Source: Fluviicola sp. | Lineage (GTDB): Bacteria > Bacteroidota > Bacteroidia > Flavobacteriales_D > Crocinitomicaceae | Assembly: GCF_030151805.1 (NCBI RefSeq) | Contig: NZ_JASLCN010000245.1 | Coordinates: forward strand, 1 to 15,477 | Length of the DNA: 15,477 bases | Direction of reading: 5' to 3' | Shown here: positions 7,160 through 13,983 of the stretch, piece after piece | How the letters are laid out: each line of letters starts with the position of its first letter | How positions within the stretch are numbered: position 1 is the first letter of the stretch | Program-made: the position numbers and the translations under genes | Notes under the pieces: model-generated | What the model was told of the DNA's origin: nothing | Databases searched by the model: none | Seen by the model: the letters and a program-made list of their open reading frames with translations, nothing else

Positions 7160-10100
7160 TTAATACTTAATGATGCTCTGCTGAATACTTTGACCCAACA
7201 ATTCATAACTCAACTGATACACTCCGTTTGCCAAAGCTCCGATATCCAAAGAGATTGAATCCGACACCAGCTTTCTGGTCATCACTGTTCTTCCCAAACA
7301 ATCAGTCAAACGAATAAATCCACCGGCATAGTTCGCATCCACAGCTACTGTCAGCTCATCTTTCGCAGGATTCGGGTAAACACTCCATTTCAGGTTTTTC
7401 AGATCACTCAGTCCCGAAACACTTTGCACCTGGAAATTCGCGTCCGGAGCATTCAATGCCGAAACAACCATCTGTCCGTTTGAGGTCTTTACCGCAGAGA
7501 ATAATCCGGCACCGTTTTCGGCTTTTACCGAAACGTAATAGGTTGTTCCGGATGTAAGACTTAAACCGCCTAAGCTGACACTTGTATTCCAATAGTTATT
7601 CGTCCAGGCAACCGTATTGGTTGCCCCGGGAGAAGTTCCGACAGCCACCCAATAATTTGCCACATCGGAATTTGCGTCGGAAGAAACTGTCCAGTTTGCT
7701 TCCAGCATCGAACTATTGGTCGTTGTTCCGATATCCGCAGCTGATCCGTCATTTACCGTTGCAATCGTCGACGGAACTGTCCAATCCACTTTCACATCCT
7801 GAGATTGAATAGCGGACAAATTCCCGGCAACATCCTGTACAATTGATTTGATTCGACCCGCAACTGATGACGCATTGGTATTCTGATAACGCAATTCTCC
7901 CGTGCTGCCGATCGTAATTGCTGCGGTTGCTGCCCGCGATCTGTAAATCTTCAGATCATTGACTTCATATTTGCAATTTCCACTTCTGAACGAAACATAA
8001 TTCCCGCCCGCCAATGGAGTCGGGTCCGTCCAGGTTTGTACCAAAGCATTGTCTATGTAAACCTGATGCTTACCGGTAATCCGGTCGTAAATAATCTTAT
8101 AATCATACCATTCGCCTACATTAAAATCATACGACACTTCATCCACCAGGGAATACGTATCATTCGTCACCTCATACATCTGAACTTTATCGCTGTCCAG
8201 GCGGAAGAAAACAAAATAGGAATTTCCTCTGTTCGGCAAAGTCGGATCACTGCAGAAATAATGCAGTCCGGCTCTTCTGTTTGTTCCCGCTCCCGACATC
8301 GCACCTGCCCAATGGTATAAATAGCGATTGCTCAGTGAACTCGTAACCGGTGTCCAGATATTGGTATTTCCATTCGCTTCATCACTTTGAATCAGGTGAC
8401 TGCTTCCCAAAGCCCAGGTTCCAACCTGATTTGTCCAATCCGGATGAATCGCACTTTGATCGAAGTTATCACTGAAAAATCCTTTGGAAGCATTCGCTCT
8501 CCAATCCGTTCCGTCAAAATCCAATACCTGGTAATAAGATTTATCAATGCCACTTCCTCCGCTATTGTCTGCATCTGTAAAAGTTGCCGTGAAGTTTTGT
8601 GTAATCCAATTGGGCGTAGCAGCAATTGCTGTTGTAGGAGCAGTTACATCTCCGGAAGCAGATGCAAGCGTACTTGTCCAGGTTGCAACCCAACCCGCAG
8701 CCACAGTAGCACAATCACTCCGGAATTCGATCAATAAAGCACCTCCGCTCGAACTGATTGTTCCGGGAGAATTCGTTCCGGTATATGTTCCGATCAAAGG
8801 TGCACTATTTGTTGCTCCATCATAGATATACATATAATCCCAATTGGCTTCCAGGGAAAAACTGGAAAAATTCAAGGTCACGGAACTGGCATTCACAGGT
8901 TGAATCAAGGTAAAATAACGCTGATCATTGCTGTAGTTTCCGGTACTTCCTCCCGTATCGGTAAATGTTCCGCTGGCTGCATTCAGGTTATTCTGAGTCG
9001 GGTTGTTATTTACCAGGTTGTAATAAAGCGGCCAGTTCCAATAAATTCCCGGATCGGTGTGCGTTTGATTCGGGAAATGCTGATGTCCTTTGATTTTGAT
9101 ACAACCACCCAATACGTTGGTTCCGCTTGTTGCAGCTCCTGAAAATGTTCTCAAAGGACTAATTCCGTATCCGCTTTGGCAAATATCTCTGGTAATTCCG
9201 GCTGAAGCGTTATACAACGCACTCGTATACCATTGCGACTGACTCACATACCCTTCGTGTTCGTAACCGATTGTATATGGATTTTCCGAACCCACGTGCC
9301 ATGCTTTATTCGCTTCCGAAACCATTTGTGTTACCTGGCCATCCGAAGAACGCACCACGTAATGATAGGAAACGCTGGAAGAACAATTCTGAGACCAGGA
9401 AATTGCTCCTGCATATGTTCCCTGAATGGTATGAATGGTTATCGCAGAAACGGCTACTCCGCTTCTGGAGCTGAAATTACAAGTCGGAGCCGGATTCCAC
9501 ACAGCAGGTGTATATTCCGTTGACTTCACGCCCGACTCTTTCTTTTTAGCCAGGTACATGGTTCCCGAATTGGATTGAATTCCCTGCGCGGAAAAAATGA
9601 TTCTCTGAGCACTCAAAACAGAAAGATTGGAAGCTCCGAAAATATCCGTCAGGTTGAAATCATAATTGGGAAAAACATATTTTGCTGCATTTTCGTCTTT
9701 GTTCAAAAACTGAAACAATTCATACAGTTCGGCATCTCTGGCAAAAAGGTTTACTCTTCCGGAATCAGATAAATAGGATAGTTTTCCGAAAACCTCTTTT
9801 AATGAATTCTGTAAGGACATTCCGTGCAATTCTTCCATGTAAACACTTACCGTTTTCGCAAAAGCCAGGATTTCCATTGCAGGATTTTCCTTTATCTGAA
9901 TCAAAGGAATTCCTGAAACCTGCGAAACCAGTTTCATATTCTCTTTGAAATAGCCTTTTCCCTTGGCAACCATCCCGAGATAACCATTGGATTTCGGCAA
10001 ACCGGAACAGGATTCCAATTCCGTGGCCGACAAATAGGTCATCCGGGTTTGTGTGTACGAAACCGCTTCAATCATTCCTCTCGGAACATTCGGATAAGCG

Positions 10101-10195
10101 GTATATGCCTGTTGGCAATAGATTTGAAAATCTGAAGTTTGAGCATGGGTATTCAACCCGAACAAACATGTTGTAAATAGTAGTAATCTCTTCAT
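7160..10195 (-). CDS. secreted N-acetylmuramoyl-L-alanine amidase with CUB, beta-sandwich, Fn3 and T9SS sorting domains
   Basis: A 1011-residue modular exported peptidoglycan hydrolase, counted from the Met at 10195; the frame is open 20 codons further up, but the signal peptide MKRLLLFTTCLFGLNTHAQ starts here. Residues about 21-125 resemble the lysozyme-like domain found ahead of amidases (VPRGMIEAVSYTQTR, GYLGM). Residues 250-395 are an amidase_2 domain, which cleaves the bond between MurNAc and the stem peptide. Likely zinc ligands are His255 (ITIHTIQG), His371 (GHQHF) and Asp381 (THTDPG), with Glu312/Glu314 (YEHEG) near the active site. Then follow a CUB-like domain (404-510), an Ig-like domain interrupted by a concanavalin-like beta sandwich (about 570-755), an Fn3 domain (about 808-910) and a type A T9SS sorting domain (930-1011, WSVYPNPAKDEL). 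Export by Sec and then T9SS is expected. It lies 101 bases after the DUF983 gene and may share its transcript. Confidence 0.93.
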   Translation of the reverse strand: MKRLLLFTTCLFGLNTHAQTSDFQIYCQQAYTAYPNVPRGMIEAVSYTQTRMTYLSATELESCSGLPKSNGYLGMVAKGKGYFKENMKLVSQVSGIPLIQIKENPAMEILAFAKTVSVYMEELHGMSLQNSLKEVFGKLSYLSDSGRVNLFARDAELYELFQFLNKDENAAKYVFPNYDFNLTDIFGASNLSVLSAQRIIFSAQGIQSNSGTMYLAKKKESGVKSTEYTPAVWNPAPTCNFSSRSGVAVSAITIHTIQGTYAGAISWSQNCSSSVSYHYVVRSSDGQVTQMVSEANKAWHVGSENPYTIGYEHEGYVSQSQWYTSALYNASAGITRDICQSGYGISPLRTFSGAATSGTNVLGGCIKIKGHQHFPNQTHTDPGIYWNWPLYYNLVNNNPTQNNLNAASGTFTDTGGSTGNYSNDQRYFTLIQPVNASSVTLNFSSFSLEANWDYMYIYDGATNSAPLIGTYTGTNSPGTISSSGGALLIEFRSDCATVAAGWVATWTSTLASASGDVTAPTTAIAATPNWITQNFTATFTDADNSGGSGIDKSYYQVLDFDGTDWRANASKGFFSDNFDQSAIHPDWTNQVGTWALGSSHLIQSDEANGNTNIWTPVTSSLSNRYLYHWAGAMSGAGTNRRAGLHYFCSDPTLPNRGNSYFVFFRLDSDKVQMYEVTNDTYSLVDEVSYDFNVGEWYDYKIIYDRITGKHQVYIDNALVQTWTDPTPLAGGNYVSFRSGNCKYEVNDLKIYRSRAATAAITIGSTGELRYQNTNASSVAGRIKSIVQDVAGNLSAIQSQDVKVDWTVPSTIATVNDGSAADIGTTTNSSMLEANWTVSSDANSDVANYWVAVGTSPGATNTVAWTNNYWNTSVSLGGLSLTSGTTYYVSVKAENGAGLFSAVKTSNGQMVVSALNAPDANFQVQSVSGLSDLKNLKWSVYPNPAKDELTVAVDANYAGGFIRLTDCLGRTVMTRKLVSDSISLDIGALANGVYQLSYELLGQSIQQSIIKY

Positions 10196-10296
10196 ACGTT
10201 GAAAATCAGTAGTGAGAATTAAATGTATTAAATTCTTTACACGCCTGAAAATCAAGTTTTAGATAAATGGATTTAGTATCTGAAATTTAACATTTA

Positions 10297-10638
10297 CTAT
10301 TCATGGAAGATATGAATCCATAATACCCGTGATACCCGGTAATTGAAAAACATGGTCAAAATCAGCACCACAAGCATCAGGACAAACATCCATCCTAAAG
10401 GAAGAAACCACGTGAAAACAAGGAATACAGGAAGAAGTTCTGCAATTGCCATACCGTAACTGATATACATCGCACCGAAAAAGTAACCCGGTTCTTTGTC
10501 GAACCGATAATTACATTCCGAACAGCGTTCATACATTTTAGGCGCTTTTAAGTGAAGTAAAGAACCTTTTGTTTCGAATATCTTACCTTTTCCGCAAATC
10601 GGACAAGCCCCACTAAGAATTGGTCTGAACTTTGACAT
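10297..10638 (-). CDS. DUF983 family membrane protein with CxxC pairs
   Basis: A 113-residue protein of the DUF983 family, whose function is not established. The N-terminal soluble part has two cysteine pairs, CPIC (12, 15) and CSEC (39, 42), that probably form a small zinc ribbon. Then comes the conserved segment EPGYFFGAMYISYG (49-62), partly in the membrane, and two membrane spans (about 57-77 and 81-101). The C-terminal part, FNYRVSRVLWIHIF, is also typical. Length fits the family. The start at 10636-10638 is supported by the family N-terminus (a GxCPxCGxGxIF pattern close to the start). A minus-strand TAACTTTG box lies 13 bases upstream. The gene is divergent from the AraC-type regulator, with 98 bases between the two starts, so the regulator might act on it. 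Confidence 0.92.
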   Translation of the reverse strand: MSKFRPILSGACPICGKGKIFETKGSLLHLKAPKMYERCSECNYRFDKEPGYFFGAMYISYGMAIAELLPVFLVFTWFLPLGWMFVLMLVVLILTMFFNYRVSRVLWIHIFHE

Positions 10639-10651
10639 TTTCTTTTTTTTA

Positions 10652-10659
10652 CAAAGTTA
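10652..10659 (-). promoter_or_regulatory. candidate -7 box for the DUF983 gene
   Basis: The minus strand reads TAACTTTG, a full match to TAnnTTTG, ending 13 bases before the DUF983 ATG. No convincing TTG is seen at the -33 distance. Confidence 0.5.
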
Positions 10660-10736
10660 GGACACTTGTACCGATAAACTCGTGCTTTATTAACTCAAAT
10701 AATTATACTATTCAGACATTATTTGTAAATTTAAGC

Positions 10737-11612
10737 ATGAATTTTCCACGACTTCCGATTGAAAAATTTGACGAAAACGGCTTACTTCAAGCTTTTTACA
10801 TCAATCATTTCTCCGAACATCTGAAAAAATACCATTCGGACATTACGCATCCGCACAAACATGATTTTTACCTGACGGTTTTCTTCACATCCGGGAAAGG
10901 AAGACACGATATTGATTTTACATCTTACCCGATCAGGCAGAACGCCGTTTTTTTTCTTCAGCCCGAACAAATGCATCACTGGGAGTTTGAAGCAGATGCG
11001 GAAGGCTGGATCCTATTCCATTCGGAAGATTTCTATAAGTTTTATTCGGCACATTTTGAGCTGTATCTCTGGCCTTTTTTCCAATCCAGGAATGCCAATC
11101 CCTTTCTTGAAATAGATTCCGAAACAGCAGAAAAACTCAGTTCCCGGTTTATCGAAATGATGGCTGAATACCAGGAAAACACAGCACATTCCTTTTTGAA
11201 AATCGCCAGCCTGACACAGCTCATTTACTCCGATTTGTCGCGGATTTACGCTGAAAAAGAACACGATTCAAACGTTGTCAAAAACAATCGCTACCAGGAT
11301 CATTTTCACCGCTTTACGACTTTGTTGAATCAACAATATGTGCATCACAAAAATCCCTCCGATTATGCTTCGCAACTCGCCATAACGACCAAACATTTGC
11401 ATCGGGTTTGTTTAGCCTGCAGCGGAAAAAGTACCAGTCAGCTGATTGCCGAACGGATTATCCTGGAAGCGAAGCGAAAATTAATCAGTGAACCGAAAAG
11501 TATTTCAGAGATTGCCAATGAGCTTGGATTTGAGAACACTCCCTACTTTCATTTGTTCTTTAAAAAACACTGCGGGGAAACACCAAAACAATTCAGGATA
11601 AAGAATTCATAG
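10737..11612 (+). CDS. AraC-family transcriptional regulator
   Basis: A 291-residue DNA-binding regulator. The N-terminal part is a cupin-like sensing domain (about 15-115), with the histidine-rich strand HPHKHDFYLTVFF at 38-50 and FFLQPEQMHHWEF at 72-84. A helical linker follows. The C-terminal part (about 185-291) has the two AraC helix-turn-helix units: SDYASQLAITTKHLHRVCL near 208-226 and SISEIANELGFENTPYFHLF near 255-274, ending with the usual FKKHCGETPKQFR. The frame is open back to a TTG at 10632, but the ATG at 10737 begins the conserved region and the upstream part covers the divergent promoter zone. The effector and targets are unknown; the divergent DUF983 gene and itself are natural candidates. 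It converges on gpsA across a large palindrome that starts 2 bases after its stop. Confidence 0.93.
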   Translation: MNFPRLPIEKFDENGLLQAFYINHFSEHLKKYHSDITHPHKHDFYLTVFFTSGKGRHDIDFTSYPIRQNAVFFLQPEQMHHWEFEADAEGWILFHSEDFYKFYSAHFELYLWPFFQSRNANPFLEIDSETAEKLSSRFIEMMAEYQENTAHSFLKIASLTQLIYSDLSRIYAEKEHDSNVVKNNRYQDHFHRFTTLLNQQYVHHKNPSDYASQLAITTKHLHRVCLACSGKSTSQLIAERIILEAKRKLISEPKSISEIANELGFENTPYFHLFFKKHCGETPKQFRIKNS

Positions 11613-11613
11613 C

Positions 11614-11836
11614 GTTGGTACGCGATGTATCGGACTTGATGTATTATACTCACCAAAATAATAATACGGTTTCTGTTTTAGAAAACAATCCAGGTTTCAA
11701 ACTGAATATTCACTATGTGTTCTATGATGCTATTTGGTTCATTTTACACATAGCACACAGAAGGTCACATGGTTTTTTTAATGTTTATGTAGTTGGTGAG
11801 TTTTCTACATTATTACCGATGTATCGCGTGGCCAAC
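11614..11836. repeat. 223-base imperfect palindromic element with terminal inverted repeats
   Basis: The gap between the convergent araC-type and gpsA genes is one inverted structure. The left end GTTGGTACGCGATGTATCGG (11614-11633) pairs with the right end 11816-11836, whose reverse complement begins GTTGGCCACGCGATACATCGG apart from a one-base indel and a few changes. Further in, ACTCACCAA (11648-11656) pairs with TTGGTGAGT (11793-11801). The centre has a perfect 8-base stem CTATGTGT (11713-11720) and ACACATAG (11746-11753). The ends abut or overlap the two stop codons and both are flanked by TA. It may be a MITE, a pair of REP-like units, or a structured RNA or terminator region. No transposase gene is present. 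Confidence 0.7.
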
Positions 11837-12825
11837 TAAGCCAATTTATCACACAAGATTTTCATCTCGATAACCGGTGATATTTTTTCGTACAGGATAT
11901 TGAAGACTGCTTCCAAAATCGGCATATCTACCTGGAACTTCTTGTTGATTTCCTTGACACATTTGGTCGCATAATAACCTTCAGCGATCATGTCCATTTC
12001 CAATTGCGCGGTCTTTACGGAATACCCTTTTCCGATCATGAATCCGAAAGTTCTGTTCCGGGAAAATTTCGAATAAGCCGTTACGAGTAAATCCCCCAGG
12101 TAAGCAGACGACTTGACATCACGGTGAATCGGGCTCACTTCATCAATGAAATTCTCAATTTCCTGAATGGCATTCGCAATCAGAACCGACTGAAAATTAT
12201 CTCCGTATCCTAAACCGGCGCAAATTCCGGAAGCCAAAGCGTATACATTTTTCAACACTGCCGACAGCTCTGTCCCGAACAAATCGTCTGAAGTGGTGGT
12301 TTTGATATAACGGCAAGCCAGCATTCGGGCCATTTCCGTTGCAATTCCTTCGTGCTGACAGGCAACAGTCAGGTAAGACAAGCGTTCCAAAGCCACTTCT
12401 TCCGCATGACAAGGTCCGCAAATGATTCCGATATCTTTGTAAGGAGTTCCGAACGTTTTATGGAAAAAACGCGCCGGAATGGCATTGTATTCCGGAACAA
12501 TTCCTTTCACTGCCGAAAAAACAACTTTCCCTTTAAATAAATCCGGCGTTGTGTCTTTAAATAATTCAACCAAAAATGCAGAGGGGGTTGCAACAATCAG
12601 AACATCGCTTCTGTTAATGATCTCCTCCAAATTGTTGGAAACATGAATCTGATTGAGGTCAAACTCAACCGACTGTAAATAAGTTGGATTGTGCTTATAT
12701 CTCAAAATATGTGCAACCTGATCCTCTCTTCGAACAAACCAGTTTACCTGCGCAAAATTATTGCACAATATCTTCACCAAAGCCGTAGCCCAGCTACCAC
12801 CTCCAATGACACCAACGGTTTTCAT
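11836..12825 (-). CDS. gpsA: NAD(P)-dependent glycerol-3-phosphate dehydrogenase
   Basis: A 329-residue cytoplasmic enzyme that reduces dihydroxyacetone phosphate to sn-glycerol 3-phosphate, the backbone for phospholipid synthesis. The N-terminal nucleotide-binding motif is GVIGGGSWATAL (5-16). Further family motifs are SAVKGI with Lys107, CGPCHAEEV (137-144), AVLKNVYALASG with the catalytic Lys192, GDLLVTAYS with Asp245, and SRNRTFG (255-261). Length fits. Two starts are possible: ATG 12825 (MKTVGVIGGG), which matches the usual short N-terminus, and ATG 12837, four codons upstream. The open frame beyond that runs through the promoter and is not coding. A TACATTTG box lies at 12846-12853. The stop codon TAG (11836-11838) touches the end of the palindromic element, so the last bases of the gene may have been shaped by it. 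Confidence 0.97.
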   Translation of the reverse strand: MKTVGVIGGGSWATALVKILCNNFAQVNWFVRREDQVAHILRYKHNPTYLQSVEFDLNQIHVSNNLEEIINRSDVLIVATPSAFLVELFKDTTPDLFKGKVVFSAVKGIVPEYNAIPARFFHKTFGTPYKDIGIICGPCHAEEVALERLSYLTVACQHEGIATEMARMLACRYIKTTTSDDLFGTELSAVLKNVYALASGICAGLGYGDNFQSVLIANAIQEIENFIDEVSPIHRDVKSSAYLGDLLVTAYSKFSRNRTFGFMIGKGYSVKTAQLEMDMIAEGYYATKCVKEINKKFQVDMPILEAVFNILYEKISPVIEMKILCDKLA

Positions 12826-12845
12826 TCGCTTATTCATAGTCTTGG

Positions 12846-12880
12846 CAAATGTACATATAATTCTGTTCGTTGCATTCAAA
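12846..12880 (-). promoter_or_regulatory. candidate promoter of gpsA
   Basis: On the minus strand a TTTG lies at 12880-12877 and TACATTTG at 12853-12846, with a 23-base spacer. The -7 octamer is a full match, and the spacing is at the long end of what Bacteroidota promoters use. The start of transcription would be about 15 bases before ATG 12825. Confidence 0.6.
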
Positions 12881-12933
12881 GACGCTGTTTCGAAGGTGTA
12901 AAATAATTCGTTATGCAATCTGACAGAAAGCAC

Positions 12934-12941
12934 TATCTTTG
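12934..12941 (+). promoter_or_regulatory. -7 box of the RidA-like operon
   Basis: TATCTTTG, identical to the prs -7 box, ends 12 bases before the ATG at 12954. No strong TTG is seen at -33. Transcription would begin about 6-7 bases before the start codon, a near-leaderless mRNA. Confidence 0.55.
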
Positions 12942-12953
12942 CTAAAAAATTGT

Positions 12954-13388
12954 ATGGCAGAAGTTTCACGTATTTCCACAAACAAGGCTCCGAAACCAGT
13001 AGGGTTGTATCCGCATGCACGCAAAGTAGGTAATCTCCTGTTCTTATCAGGAGTTGGTCCGAGAGTAGCGGGTTCTGATGATATTGACTCAGCTGTTCCG
13101 GGTTTGAAATTGGATAAAAACGGAAACTTTATCGAATTTGATTTCGAAGCTCAGTGCAGAAGTGTTTTTGACAATGTACGCGTCATTTTGGAAGAATCCG
13201 GTTCAAGCTGGGATCAATTGGTGGATGTTACCGTTTTTCTGGTAAATATGAAACGTGATTTCCATGTGTATAACCGTGTTTATGCGGAGTATTTCAAAGA
13301 CAATCTTCCTTGCAGAACCACTGTAGAAATCAATTCACTTCCTACCCCTATTGCCATCGAATTAAAATGTATCGCAACAATTGACTAA
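12954..13388 (+). CDS. RidA-family protein, 2-aminomuconate deaminase-like
   Basis: A 144-residue protein of the RidA/YjgF/UK114 fold. Family members hydrolyse reactive enamines and imines; one branch is 2-aminomuconate deaminase of tryptophan (kynurenine) or nitrobenzene breakdown. The conserved Arg121 (CRTTVEIN) and Glu136 (AIELK) of the active site are present. The segments PVGLYPHARKVGNLLFLSGVG, VTVFLVNMKRDFHVYNRVYAE and LPTPIAIELK resemble the deaminase branch more than typical RidA, as does the length of about 144 residues compared with about 128. No other kynurenine-pathway gene is in the window, so the substrate stays open. The start at 12954 follows a TATCTTTG box; an in-frame TTG at 12939 lies within that box and is rejected. 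It is the first gene of a tight three-gene operon, 7 bases ahead of the next. Confidence 0.88.
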   Translation: MAEVSRISTNKAPKPVGLYPHARKVGNLLFLSGVGPRVAGSDDIDSAVPGLKLDKNGNFIEFDFEAQCRSVFDNVRVILEESGSSWDQLVDVTVFLVNMKRDFHVYNRVYAEYFKDNLPCRTTVEINSLPTPIAIELKCIATID

Positions 13389-13395
13389 ATAAATT

Positions 13396-13977
13396 ATGAT
13401 CGGATTTGCTATTCGCAGCTTGTTAGCTGCAGGAACGTTATTCTTAACTATTTATTCTTTCTATACAGGTTACTGGGGATGGGGAATTTCCCTGATCTTC
13501 CCTTTAGCGCTTATTATTCTTTCCTTTATTTACAATGAGAATCTGGCTTTCACGCTGAATCACATGCGAACAGGAAATCAGGATAAAGCGCAAAGAGCTA
13601 TTAACCGGATTACAGCACCTCAGTTTCTTCCGAAACGCCAAAGAGCCTATGTTATTTACATGCAGGCTTTATTGAACGCTCAGTCTTATCCGCACGCAAA
13701 AGTGGAAGGAATGTTGCGTCAGGCTATTCAATTGGGATTGAAAAGAGGTCACGACAAAGCAATGGCTCGCATGCATTTGGCTGGAATCTGTGTTCAGACA
13801 GGTCGCAGACAAGAAGCTGTAACCTTATTGGCAGAAGCGAAGAAAATGGACGACAGCGGAATGTTGAAAGACCAGATCAAAATGATGCAGGGGCAATTGC
13901 AAAGCGCTCCGTCTAAAAACCAGATGCGGATGGCGCAAATGATGGGCGGACGTAAGAAAATGCCTAAAATGCGTTAA
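13396..13977 (+). CDS. membrane-anchored TPR-like protein of unknown function
   Basis: A 193-residue protein. Two hydrophobic segments lie near the N-terminus (about residues 3-22 and 28-46), joined by a short loop YTGYWGWG, so it should form a membrane hairpin with the rest in the cytoplasm. Residues about 50-165 are helical, with spacing like tetratricopeptide repeats (for example YVIYMQALLNAQSYPHAK and ARMHLAGICVQTGRRQEAV), a fold that binds other proteins. The C-terminal tail is basic and rich in Met, Gln and Lys (QMRMAQMMGGRKKMPKMR) and looks unstructured; it might contact RNA or acidic lipids. I do not recognise a named family. It lies 7 bases after the RidA-like gene and 6 bases before the methyltransferase, so all three are surely co-transcribed. 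Confidence 0.8.
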   Translation: MIGFAIRSLLAAGTLFLTIYSFYTGYWGWGISLIFPLALIILSFIYNENLAFTLNHMRTGNQDKAQRAINRITAPQFLPKRQRAYVIYMQALLNAQSYPHAKVEGMLRQAIQLGLKRGHDKAMARMHLAGICVQTGRRQEAVTLLAEAKKMDDSGMLKDQIKMMQGQLQSAPSKNQMRMAQMMGGRKKMPKMR

Positions 13978-13983
13978 TCTTTG

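Noticed and set aside
8387..8737. Plus-strand frames opposite the amidase gene, including this 116-codon one
   Set aside because: They are antisense shadows of the amidase reading frame, short and without promoter or domain.
10632..10736. A 35-codon upstream extension of the AraC-type regulator
   Set aside because: It begins inside the divergent DUF983 gene and runs across its promoter; the regulator's conserved N-terminus fits ATG 10737.
11615..11839. A 74-codon plus-strand open frame between araC and gpsA
   Set aside because: It lies wholly on the large palindrome, overlaps the gpsA stop, has no recognisable protein features and no promoter or ribosome site. It is explained by the repeat.
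12826..13020. A 65-codon upstream extension of gpsA
   Set aside because: It crosses the gpsA promoter and the start of the divergent RidA-like gene; the nucleotide-binding motif should be near the N-terminus, which fits ATG 12825 or 12837.
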